The notes under the pieces: model-generated | Databases searched by the model: none | Seen by the model: the letters and a program-made list of their open reading frames with translations, nothing else | Told to the model about the DNA's origin: nothing | Shown: one piece after another, positions 35,108 through 43,000 of the stretch | How positions within the stretch are numbered: position 1 is the first letter of the stretch | Layout: every line of letters starts with the position of its first letter | NCBI GenBank assembly: GCA_037385045.1 | Contig: JARRNJ010000023.1 | Location: 1 to 64,000, forward strand | Origin: JARRNJ01 sp037385045 | Lineage (GTDB): Bacteria; Pseudomonadota; Gammaproteobacteria; JASBUN01 | Direction of reading: 5' to 3' | DNA length: 64,000 bases | Position numbers and translations under genes: made by a program

Positions 35108-35221
35108 ATGCCCGCCGAACCATACCCATACTACGGATTCTCACCGGATCCGCCGTGCGTCTCCGTGGCAGGCAGGCGATCGATACCCTGTACCAACTGA
35201 AACGAAAAGGAACGCAGCGCC

Positions 35222-36796
35222 TTGTACCGACTGGCTGACCAGCGTTTGTCACGCCTGCTCAACTGCCGGCAACCCGCATTGTTGCGCGGCGGCTTGATCG
35301 GCTTGGAGAAGGAGAGCCTGCGAGTCAACCGCAGGGGAGGCATTGCCCAGACCCCGCATCCCCGCGTGCTTGGTTCCGCACTCACCCATCCCTACATCAC
35401 CACCGACTATTCCGAGGCCCTGCTGGAATTCATTACCCCGCCATATGCGGGACCGGCGGCCGCGTTGAACTTCCTGCGCGATACACAGAAGTTCGTTTAT
35501 GATCGGCTTGGGGACGAAATTCTATGGGCAACCAGCATGCCCTGTGTGCTGGCCGGAGAAGCGAACATTCCCATCGCCTACTACGGCGAATCGAACGCCG
35601 GTAAGATGAAAGCCGTGTACCGTCGCGGCCTCGGCTATCGTTACGGCCGGGTGATGCAGGTCATCGCCGGGGTGCATTTCAACTATTCGGTTCCGGATAC
35701 GTTCTGGCCCGTGTTCCAGGAACTCGAAGGCGACAGTGGTCCGCTGCAGGCGTTCATCAATGATCGCTACTTCGGCATGATCCGCAACCTGCAGCGCTTC
35801 GGGTGGCTGGTTTCGTATCTGTTCGGGGCATCCCCCGCCGTGTGCAAATCTTTTATGGGGGGCAAGCCCACCCGCATGCCCGTGTTCAACGACAATACCT
35901 ATTACGAACCCTACGCCACCTCGCTGCGCATGGGCGACATCGGTTACCAGAATCGCAAGGAAGACGAAACCGGCGTCAAGGCTTGTTACGACAGTTTGGA
36001 TTCCTACGTGGCGAGTCTCACCTGCGCCATCGAAACGCCCTGTCCGGTTTACGAAAAGATCGGCGTGATTGTCGATGGTGAATACCGTCAGCTCAATGCC
36101 AACCTCCTGCAGATCGAAAACGAATACTACAGCACCATCCGGCCCAAGCAGGTGCTCAACAACAATGAAAAGCCGAGCCTGGCGTTGAAATATCGCGGCG
36201 TGCGCTACGTGGAACTGCGCTCACTCGACGTCAATGCCTTCGATCCTCTCGGTATCTCGGAAACGCAACTGCGGTTCCTGGAAGCTTTTGTCCTGTTCTG
36301 CCTGCTGCACGACAGCCCGGTGGTGCGTGCCGATGAAAGGGCGGCCATCGACCACAATCAGCTGGAGGCGGCCCACCGCGGCCGCGATCCGGCGCTGGAA
36401 CTGATCGTCGACGGCGCAACCCGCCCGCTGCGCCAATGGGCCGGGGAGTTGTGCGGCGCCATGGAGGGTATCTGCGACTACCTCGACGCTGGCGATCCAG
36501 AGCGACCCTATAGCCGTGCGCTGGCACTGCAGAAGGAGGCGGTGCGGGACGCGGATGGTACGCCGTCGGCGCGCATGCTGGCGGAGATGCGTGAACATGG
36601 CGAAGGATTCTACGATTTCGCCCGGCGCATGTCCGCGCGGCATGGCATGCATTTCGCCGACCTGGGGCTGGATCCGGAAAGCCGCGCCCTGTTCGAGCGC
36701 GAGGCCGCCGAATCACTGCGGCGGCAGGCGGAAATGGAGGCGGCCGACGATCTGCCCTTCGACCAGTATCTCGCACGCTATTTCGCTCAGGCGTAG
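35222..36796 (+). CDS. gshA: Glutamate-cysteine ligase (gammaproteobacterial type)
   Basis: First enzyme of glutathione synthesis; ATP-dependent joining of glutamate and cysteine. 524 residues, the length of E. coli GshA. GGLIGLEKESLRVNRRGGIA, HPYITTDYSEALLEFITPP, YGRVMQVIAGVHFNYSVPD and GDIGYQNRKEDETGVKACYD are family blocks containing the metal and glutamate ligands. The start is a TTG at 35222 with AAAGGAA upstream; no better ATG precedes the conserved region. gshB is not in the window. Confidence 0.94.
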   Translation: MYRLADQRLSRLLNCRQPALLRGGLIGLEKESLRVNRRGGIAQTPHPRVLGSALTHPYITTDYSEALLEFITPPYAGPAAALNFLRDTQKFVYDRLGDEILWATSMPCVLAGEANIPIAYYGESNAGKMKAVYRRGLGYRYGRVMQVIAGVHFNYSVPDTFWPVFQELEGDSGPLQAFINDRYFGMIRNLQRFGWLVSYLFGASPAVCKSFMGGKPTRMPVFNDNTYYEPYATSLRMGDIGYQNRKEDETGVKACYDSLDSYVASLTCAIETPCPVYEKIGVIVDGEYRQLNANLLQIENEYYSTIRPKQVLNNNEKPSLALKYRGVRYVELRSLDVNAFDPLGISETQLRFLEAFVLFCLLHDSPVVRADERAAIDHNQLEAAHRGRDPALELIVDGATRPLRQWAGELCGAMEGICDYLDAGDPERPYSRALALQKEAVRDADGTPSARMLAEMREHGEGFYDFARRMSARHGMHFADLGLDPESRALFEREAAESLRRQAEMEAADDLPFDQYLARYFAQA

Positions 36797-36833
36797 GTGG
36801 TCGCGGTGCCTCGCTGCGCCAATGCCCTTTGCG

Positions 36834-36839
36834 TATAAT
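36834..36839 (+). promoter_or_regulatory. Predicted -10 element upstream of the 110-residue membrane protein
   Basis: TATAAT 43 bases before ATG 36882, just after the gshA stop; no good -35 is visible. It suggests the membrane protein can be expressed separately from gshA. Confidence 0.42.
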
Positions 36840-36881
36840 CCGTACCCATTCCGGTGCAATTCCGGGTCGAAGGCGGGTGCG

Positions 36882-37214
36882 ATGAGAGCGATTGCGGGCG
36901 TGTTCGTGCGGCAGGTCGGATGGCTGCGGGTCGGGCTGTACACGTTGGTGCTGCTGTCGGTGGTGTTCCGGCCGCAGCCCGGCGGGGAAGTGGTCTATGA
37001 AGGTTGGGCCATTGCCACGACGCTGTTGATCCCCACCCTGAGTCCGCTGATTTTCATGGGTCTGCTGCTCGATGTTTTGATGAGCCTGGTGTTGCGCGCG
37101 GACAAGACCGGCGCGGAACGGCGCCGTTACCGTACGGTTCTGGTCAGCGACCTGATCATGGCGGTGATCATGGCTGTTGCCTGGGTGCCGTTTTTCCGTG
37201 CGCTGGGTCAATAG
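36882..37214 (+). CDS. Three-helix membrane protein
   Basis: 110 residues with three predicted transmembrane helices: WLRVGLYTLVLLSVVF, AIATTLLIPTLSPLIFMGLL (extending to LLDVLMSLVL) and SDLIMAVIMAVAWVPFF. Small charged loops lie between them (RADKTGAERRRYRT). I do not recognise the family. It follows gshA and precedes the isoaspartyl peptidase by 18 bases. Confidence 0.65.
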   Translation: MRAIAGVFVRQVGWLRVGLYTLVLLSVVFRPQPGGEVVYEGWAIATTLLIPTLSPLIFMGLLLDVLMSLVLRADKTGAERRRYRTVLVSDLIMAVIMAVAWVPFFRALGQ

Positions 37215-37232
37215 ATCGCCCGGGGCTCGAAC

Positions 37233-38090
37233 GTGGTTTTCCCACCCTGCATCATCGTTCACGGAGGGGCCGGGTTCCTTGCCGAGGGCCAGGAAACGGA
37301 TTCGCGTCTCGCCGGTTGCCGCGAGGCGGCCGAGAGCGGTTGGCGCCTGCTCGCTGCAGGCGGCACAGCGCTTGATGCGGCAGAGGCGGCCGTTACCGTG
37401 CTGGAGAACAACCCCTTGTTCAATGCCGGCACCGGCGCATCGCTGAATGCCGACGGCCTGGTTGAGCTGGATGCATCCATCATGGATGGTAGCCGGCTCG
37501 CGGCGGGTGCCGTGGCGGCGGTCCAGGGCATCCGCAATCCGGTGCGGCTGGCGCGCAAAGTCCTCGATGACGGCCGCCATGTGTTGTTGGCCGGTGCAGG
37601 CGCGCTCCGATTCGCCCGCGAAGCGGGGATCGAGCTCTGCACGCCGCAAGCGCTGGCAGTGGAAAGCCAACGTCTGCGGTGGCAGGCCAGGCACGGTACG
37701 GTCGGCTGTGTGGCCCGGGATGCCAACGGAGGTTTCGCTGCCGCCACGTCCACCGGCGGCTTGTTCGACAAACTCGCGGGGCGGGTCGGCGACTCGGCGC
37801 TGATCGGCTGCGGAACCTACGCCCATTCCCGCGGTGGCGTGTCGTGCACCGGTATCGGCGAAGCGATTATCCGCACGGTGCTGGCAAAAGCAGCGGCCGA
37901 CCGGCTTGCCGACGGGGTGGCCGCCGCCGCCGCTGCCCGCATGACCATCGACGCGTTCGCGCGCGCCACCGGTAGTGAAGCCGGCCTGATCCTGATCGAT
38001 GCCGACGGCGGGGTGGGCTTTGCGCACAATGCCCGCAACATGCCCGTGTGCGCTGTGCTCGGCCAGGACCGGATCGAACTGCACGCCTGA
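37233..38090 (+). CDS. Isoaspartyl peptidase/L-asparaginase
   Basis: 285-residue N-terminal nucleophile hydrolase (plant-type asparaginase, IaaA-like). IIVHGGAGFLAEGQE opens the protein; NNPLFNAGTGASLNADGLVE is conserved. Autocleavage would occur before Thr156 in HGTVGCVARDANGGFAAATS, generating the catalytic threonine. It removes isoaspartyl dipeptides and may share a protein-damage theme with pcm at 5592. GTG 37233 is the start. Confidence 0.92.
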   Translation: MVFPPCIIVHGGAGFLAEGQETDSRLAGCREAAESGWRLLAAGGTALDAAEAAVTVLENNPLFNAGTGASLNADGLVELDASIMDGSRLAAGAVAAVQGIRNPVRLARKVLDDGRHVLLAGAGALRFAREAGIELCTPQALAVESQRLRWQARHGTVGCVARDANGGFAAATSTGGLFDKLAGRVGDSALIGCGTYAHSRGGVSCTGIGEAIIRTVLAKAAADRLADGVAAAAAARMTIDAFARATGSEAGLILIDADGGVGFAHNARNMPVCAVLGQDRIELHA

Positions 38091-38149
38091 CTCGTACCGG
38101 CGCCTGCCGCATATCGGTGCGCCGCACGCCGGCCCTTTCATTCAGCTGC

Positions 38150-38155
38150 TACAAT
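38150..38155 (+). promoter_or_regulatory. Possible -10 element of the CBS protein gene
   Basis: TACAAT about 65 bases before ATG 38221, in a short A-rich stretch unlike the GC-rich surroundings. The -35 is poor. Confidence 0.3.
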
Positions 38156-38220
38156 AAAAAATATGCCAGTCCCGTCCCGTTGATCGTATGCCGGTCGGTC
38201 GTCAGAGGAGCGCAACCACC

Positions 38221-38820
38221 ATGCCCGATGGTTTTTCCGAATTGAAAACACGCATGTTGCCCGCGGGTACGCCCGTCTATCGCTTCAACCAGGGGCTCCC
38301 TGAGCGGGTGACGATGAAGGATCCGGCGGTCAATGTGATGACGGACTTGCGGCGCACCAAGGCCATCACGGTAGCGCCCCACACGCCCATCGACGGGGCA
38401 CTGCAGAAGATGATCAACGCGGAGGTGCGGCTGCTGGTGGTGACCAACGCGGCAGGCGAAGTGGTGGGCGTGATCAGCGCCCGCGACATTCTCGGCGAGA
38501 AGCCGGTCAGCTACATTTCCCGCGAGCGGGTCGCGCGCAGCGAAATCCAGGTATCACATGTCATGACGCCGCGGGAGCAGATCGACGCACTGGACATGGA
38601 GGACGTGTATCGCTCGCGAGTCGGCGACATTGTCGCCACGCTGCGGGAACGGGGACGCCAGCATACGCTGGTGCTCGACAATGACGACCGCATCGACGGG
38701 CCGGTGGTGAGGGGAATCTTCTCCCTGACCCAGATCGGCTCGCAACTCGGCGTGGAAATTCACTCCAACGGCCGGGTGCAGAGCTTTGCCGAAGTGGAGG
38801 CGCTGCTCAACGCCGGATGA
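38221..38820 (+). CDS. CBS domain pair protein
   Basis: 199 residues. The first CBS (about 39-92: VNVMTDLRRTKAITVAPHTP, LLVVTNAAGEVVGVISARDI) and the second (about 115-180: VSHVMTPREQIDALDMEDVY, HTLVLDNDDRIDGPVVRGIF) form a Bateman module that probably binds adenosine nucleotides. There is no effector domain, so it probably regulates a partner. GAGGAG lies upstream of ATG 38221. It converges on the HD-GYP gene. Confidence 0.85.
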   Translation: MPDGFSELKTRMLPAGTPVYRFNQGLPERVTMKDPAVNVMTDLRRTKAITVAPHTPIDGALQKMINAEVRLLVVTNAAGEVVGVISARDILGEKPVSYISRERVARSEIQVSHVMTPREQIDALDMEDVYRSRVGDIVATLRERGRQHTLVLDNDDRIDGPVVRGIFSLTQIGSQLGVEIHSNGRVQSFAEVEALLNAG

Positions 38821-38838
38821 CGGCGCCGGCGGGCGAGA

Positions 38839-40107
38839 TCACCACAGGTGCCGGCGGCCGAAACTGGCGCGGTGTATTTCGCCGAGATCGACTTTCATGG
38901 TGCCGGGATCGACGCTGCGCACGATTTCCACGGTATGCCCGTTGCGGTTGCGGCGCTCGTCGGCGAGGTCGAGGCTGCGCGGGCGTTTCAACGGCTTGCG
39001 GTCCGCGTCGCACAGCACGAGCAGTCGCGGGCGCAGGCGCCGCTGGTAGCATTGTGAAACGATGATTCCCACTTCGCGGCTGCTCAGTTCCACAAGGGTG
39101 CCGGCAGGATAGATGCCGATGGCCTGGATAAATTCGTCCACCAACTCCCCTTGGAACTGGGTGTCGCGCAGCTGGTACAGGTGAGTCACCGCGTCGGCCG
39201 ATGACAAGGCCTGCTCCCGCTGGCGGGGATTTCGCAGTCCCTCGTAGTAATCCACCAGGCCGGCGATGCGGGCCAGGTACGGAATCCGGTCACCGCCGAG
39301 ACCCGACGGGTAGCCGCTGCCGTCGAAGCGTTCGTGATGTCCGGCGACCACGGTCAGGACCAGCTTGTCGATTTCGGCGCTGTGCTTGAGCAGCTGGACG
39401 CCATACTCCACGTGGCGCTCGAACAGCGCCTGATCTTCAGGGGTCCGCGGTTCCGGCCTGGTCACCACGTCGATGGGCAGCTGCGTGATGCCGATGTCGC
39501 ACAGCAGCACGCCCAGCACCAGCGCCTCCAGGCCGTCCTCGGCGACGCCCAGGTGGCGGCCCACGACGCACGCCCATACCGCCGAACGGATCGATCGGTT
39601 GAACGAGTAGTCGTCATGCTCCTGCAGGCGGGTGAGCCATACCAGGGCGTTGGGGTTGCGGATCACGCTGCGGACCAGCGATTTGACGGCTTTGGCGGTA
39701 TGGTCGAAATCCATCGAGCGCCCGGCGCGCAGGTCGGCGAACAACCGGTCCATGGATGCGGACAACCGCTGATGCACACGCTCGGCCTTGGGGATCTCCT
39801 TCTCCACCGAACGGAGTTCACGATAGCGTCCAGGCTGCTTTTTCAACGGGCGGGACTTGATCCGGCCGGGCGGTGGGTGATGGTGCGTAACCGCAATCGG
39901 CGCCTCGTAGGACGTGGGTGCGTAGCCGCGTTCGATATCGACAATGACGTGTTGGCAGTAGTTGCGCAATGCCTGGATATCCTGAGGACGGGCGATGTAG
40001 AAACCCTGCAACGGAAAAGGGGTTTCGACCCACGGGCGATCGAGCTCGGCAACATACATGCCCAGCGTCAGATCGGAAACGTTGACTTTGACCTGTTGGA
40101 GAGCCAC
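38839..40107 (-). CDS. DUF3391/HD-GYP domain protein with altered metal ligands
   Basis: 422 residues. DUF3391 covers the first 130 (KVNVSDLTLGMYVAELDRPW); the HD-GYP domain follows. The GYP motif is intact (VAGHHERFDGSGYPSGLGG, His257-Pro267), as are His232 and Asp286. However, the HD pair reads Cys203-Asp204 in LLCDIGITQLP, without the usual Lys after the Gly, and the first His position (YS-x2-HS) is Arg (YSFNRS). Canonical HD-GYPs hydrolyse cyclic di-GMP; this one may be weak, altered or a binding-only protein. Start GTG 40107; a TTG at 40125 is possible. Confidence 0.85.
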   Translation of the reverse strand: MALQQVKVNVSDLTLGMYVAELDRPWVETPFPLQGFYIARPQDIQALRNYCQHVIVDIERGYAPTSYEAPIAVTHHHPPPGRIKSRPLKKQPGRYRELRSVEKEIPKAERVHQRLSASMDRLFADLRAGRSMDFDHTAKAVKSLVRSVIRNPNALVWLTRLQEHDDYSFNRSIRSAVWACVVGRHLGVAEDGLEALVLGVLLCDIGITQLPIDVVTRPEPRTPEDQALFERHVEYGVQLLKHSAEIDKLVLTVVAGHHERFDGSGYPSGLGGDRIPYLARIAGLVDYYEGLRNPRQREQALSSADAVTHLYQLRDTQFQGELVDEFIQAIGIYPAGTLVELSSREVGIIVSQCYQRRLRPRLLVLCDADRKPLKRPRSLDLADERRNRNGHTVEIVRSVDPGTMKVDLGEIHRASFGRRHLW

Positions 40108-40388
40108 TGTTCTCAGCCTTTGCAACCCGTCAACCGGTGCCGTAATTGTCCCGTCGGGCCGTTTGCGCGGCCGGAACCGTGATGCGGATGTCGCGGCGAC
40201 CGACGATTACGAAATTCCCCCGAGTGCACTATATATCGGCCCCGGGCCCGTTTTCGGGAGTTCGTCACAGCTTCGCCGGGGCATTTTGACTATTCGATCA
40301 CAATCCCGTCCGGTGGGCCGGGCGTCCGTCACGGGGTGGCATCTCGCGACGCGCTGGAATTTACCCCAAATTGTATGGAGGATCCGTT

Positions 40389-41087
40389 ATGACCAAAACC
40401 GTCCTGATCACCGGAACCAGTCGTGGCATCGGCCTGGAGTTCGCCCGCCAGTACACCGAGGCCGGATGGCGCGTGTTCGCCGCGTGCCGGCGCCCGCAGG
40501 CAGCCCACGACCTGAATGCGCTGGCGGCGGCCTCCGGCGGATCAATGACGGTACATCCGCTGGATGTGACCGACCCCAGCCAGCTGCAGGCACTGCAACA
40601 GGCGATCGGGGCCACGCCGCTCGACCTGCTGTTGAACAACGCCGGCATCTATGGGCAGGCCAGCGCCGTATTCGGTCATACCGATGCGGGCAAATGGCTG
40701 GAGGCGTTCCGCGTCAATACCATTGCCCCGATGAAAATCATGGAAGCATTCGTGTCCAACGTCGCGGCCAGCGACACCCGGCTGATGGCAGCGCTGAGCA
40801 GCAAGATGGGCAGCATGGCCGATAATCATTCCGGCGGCAGCTACGTCTATCGTTCGTCCAAGGCCGCTCTCAACGCCGTGATGAAGAGCGCCGCCGTGGA
40901 TCTGCGCGACCGGGGCGTGACCGTCGTTGCATTGCACCCGGGCTGGGTGAGGACGGACATGGGCGGCGCCAGCGCGGAAATCAGCACCGCCGAAAGTGTG
41001 GCGCACCTGCGCCGGATTCTGGATCGCGTCACGGCCGCCGACAGCGGCTCGTTCTTCGATGTGGACGGTTCCATCGTGCCCTGGTAG
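40389..41087 (+). CDS. SDR family oxidoreductase
   Basis: 232 residues. VLITGTSRGIGLEFARQY is the NAD(P) site (TGxxxGIG), LLLNNAGIYGQ the NNAG motif, Ser in ALSSKMGSM and YVYRSSKAALNAVMKS the YxxxK catalytic motif. ALHPGWVRTDMGG is the usual follow-on. This resembles the sepiapterin/carbonyl reductase-like cluster of SDRs; the substrate is unknown. GGAGGATCC lies before ATG 40389. The 281-base divergent space to the HD-GYP gene has no clear gene. Confidence 0.9.
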   Translation: MTKTVLITGTSRGIGLEFARQYTEAGWRVFAACRRPQAAHDLNALAAASGGSMTVHPLDVTDPSQLQALQQAIGATPLDLLLNNAGIYGQASAVFGHTDAGKWLEAFRVNTIAPMKIMEAFVSNVAASDTRLMAALSSKMGSMADNHSGGSYVYRSSKAALNAVMKSAAVDLRDRGVTVVALHPGWVRTDMGGASAEISTAESVAHLRRILDRVTAADSGSFFDVDGSIVPW

Positions 41088-41114
41088 CTGAACCCGGGGT
41101 CACCGCGAAGACGC

Positions 41115-41771
41115 TCAACGGGCCAGGCGGGTCGCCGCTTCGCGTTCCAGTGCCGCGGCGCCGTCGCGATCGAGATGGCGCCACGGCAGCGGAATCAGCG
41201 CCGGCACCTGCGCCCGGTAACGCCGGTAGGCTTCTCCGTGGTATTGGAGCAGCTTTTGTTCCTCCAGCCGCAAACCGATCAGCAGATACATGGTGACGAT
41301 GATCGCCGCCAGCAGCAGGGCCGGGTCCATGTCGCGGGTCCAGAGCATGACCAGCCCCAGGCTGTACCAGGGGTGGCGCACGAAGCGGTGCAGGGGCGAG
41401 ATGTGCAGGCGTTCCTGGTCGCCGATGTCGCGCTGATGGCGCCGCCACTGCCGCAGGCCCAGGAACTCGGCGCCGTCGTAGTAGCGCAACGACCAGAGAA
41501 AACCGAGCGCCGCCGCTCCGGCCGCGCCGTCGGCGACCCAGCCCAGCCACCCCTCCCAGCGCCACAGGGCCGCACCCGGCAGGGCATATGTCCACCACAG
41601 CAGCGGCGCCAGCAGCACTGTCGCCAGGGTGTTGTAGGCGAGCCGATAGGCGGGCACGAGGCGCGGCCAACGGGCCGCCAGCCAGCGCTTGGCGCCCAGC
41701 GACGCCAACAGGGAATGGGCCGCGAGATAGGCGGCCCAGCTGCAGGCCAGGAGCAGGAGTTCCAGGGTCAT
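41115..41771 (-). CDS. NnrU/isoprenylcysteine methyltransferase-like membrane protein
   Basis: 218 residues, five to six hydrophobic segments. The C-terminal block SPLHRFVRHPWYSLGLVMLW, then YLLIGLRLEEQKLLQYHGEA and YRRYRAQVPALIPLPW, is the ICMT/PEMT-type SAM-binding motif (RHPxY...EExKL...GExYxxYxxxVP). NnrU was linked to nitrite/NO metabolism in other bacteria, but the substrate here is unknown. It converges on the SDR gene and is divergent from ppnP. Confidence 0.8.
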   Translation of the reverse strand: MTLELLLLACSWAAYLAAHSLLASLGAKRWLAARWPRLVPAYRLAYNTLATVLLAPLLWWTYALPGAALWRWEGWLGWVADGAAGAAALGFLWSLRYYDGAEFLGLRQWRRHQRDIGDQERLHISPLHRFVRHPWYSLGLVMLWTRDMDPALLLAAIIVTMYLLIGLRLEEQKLLQYHGEAYRRYRAQVPALIPLPWRHLDRDGAAALEREAATRLAR

Positions 41772-41879
41772 GGGGGCGACAACGCCGGGGCCGATTCAAT
41801 CCGCGTCATGATACCATGTGAGGCCGGTCTTCCCGGGGCCCGGTCCGCAGCACGGCACGGGATGCGCGACATATCGAGG

Positions 41880-42215
41880 ATGCCGATCGTGACCATCAAG
41901 AACGTGGATATCCGCAAGAAGGCCAATGTCTACCATGACGGCCGGGTGACCAGCCGCACCCTGATCACGCCGGACGGCGAGATGAAGACCCTGGGCCTGA
42001 TGCTGGCCGGCGTCTACCGTTTCAGCACCGAGGCGCCGGAAACCCTCGAGATCACCGAAGGGCACTGCCGCATCCGCCTGGAGGACAGCCAGGAGTGGAC
42101 CGAGTACGTCTCGGGCGACACCGTCGAAGTGCCGGGCAACTCCCATTTCGACATTGAAGTGACCGACCTGCTCGATTACCTGTGCCACTATCATCCGCCG
42201 GGCAAGGAAGCGTAG
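41880..42215 (+). CDS. ppnP: Pyrimidine/purine nucleoside phosphorylase PpnP
   Basis: 111 residues, DUF1255/YaiE cupin-like protein. ANVYHDGRVTSRTLITPDGE, LGLMLAGVYRFSTEAPETLE and SGDTVEVPGNSHFDIEVTD match the family; E. coli PpnP phosphorolyses several nucleosides. Its N-terminus is longer than usual. ATG 41880 lacks a well-placed ribosome site; ATG 41862 is an alternative. Confidence 0.9.
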   Translation: MPIVTIKNVDIRKKANVYHDGRVTSRTLITPDGEMKTLGLMLAGVYRFSTEAPETLEITEGHCRIRLEDSQEWTEYVSGDTVEVPGNSHFDIEVTDLLDYLCHYHPPGKEA

Positions 42216-42225
42216 CAGAGCGTCT

Positions 42226-42930
42226 TCACAGCTCACCCGAATCGCCGTCGGCGGACGGCGCCAGGGGCTGTATCAGGTTGGACCCATCGCGGGCCGGATT
42301 GTTGACCGCCGCCGCGACCGGGTACGCGGTCATTTCCTCGTCCGGGCAGGGAACCAGCAGCGCCTGCAGAGCGGCGGCGCCCGTTTCCCCATCCAGCCAG
42401 GCATCGTAGTGCGCCGGCGACACGATCACCGGCATGCGGTTGTGCACCGGCCGTACCACCGCATTGGCTTCGGTGGTGACGATGACGCAGGACTCGATGG
42501 GATTGCCCCCGCTCTCGGACGGCACCCAGCGTTCCCACAGCCCGGCGAACGCGAACGGGCGGCGGTCCCGGCGTCCCACCCAGTAAGGCTGCTTGCCGGC
42601 GGCCAGTTTTTTCCATTCATAAAATCCGTCCGCGGCGATCAGGCAGCGCCGGCGGCGGAACGCGGCGCGAAACGCCGGTTTGTCGGCCAGGGTTTCCGCG
42701 CGGGCGTTGATCAGGCGGTTGCCGATGGCGGTATCCCTGGCCCATGAGGGAATCAGCCCCCAACGCAACAGCTCCAGGCGCCGCGGCCCGGCATGATCCC
42801 GGCGTATTACCGGCACCGGTTGGCTCGGCGCGATGTTGTAACGCGGTTTCAGGTCCGCCGGAACCGATGCCACGCCGAAGTGCTCGGCGACCAGCGCAGG
42901 CTCCGCGCTCAGGGTGTAGCGGCCGCACAT
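42226..42930 (-). CDS. SOS response-associated peptidase (SRAP/YedK)
   Basis: 234 residues. Cys2 directly after the initiator Met (MCGRYTLSAEPAL) is the residue that forms a thiazolidine crosslink with abasic sites in single-stranded DNA. PRYNIAPSQPVPVI, RLINARAETLADKPAFR, CLIADGFYEWKK and VHNRMPVIV (catalytic Glu and His) are all present. The frame opens further upstream, but a start at 42930 is required to expose Cys2. It is divergent from polX, 70 bases apart. Confidence 0.93.
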   Translation of the reverse strand: MCGRYTLSAEPALVAEHFGVASVPADLKPRYNIAPSQPVPVIRRDHAGPRRLELLRWGLIPSWARDTAIGNRLINARAETLADKPAFRAAFRRRRCLIAADGFYEWKKLAAGKQPYWVGRRDRRPFAFAGLWERWVPSESGGNPIESCVIVTTEANAVVRPVHNRMPVIVSPAHYDAWLDGETGAAALQALLVPCPDEEMTAYPVAAAVNNPARDGSNLIQPLAPSADGDSGEL

Positions 42931-43000
42931 GCCGGCAGTATATCCCACGAAACCCCCTGCGTGCGGCGTCTATGCTTGGGATAACCGCTTGGGTGAGCGC

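Noticed and set aside
36231..38141. Minus-strand ORF of 636 codons opposite gshA and the isoaspartyl peptidase
   Set aside because: Shadow of two confident plus-strand genes.
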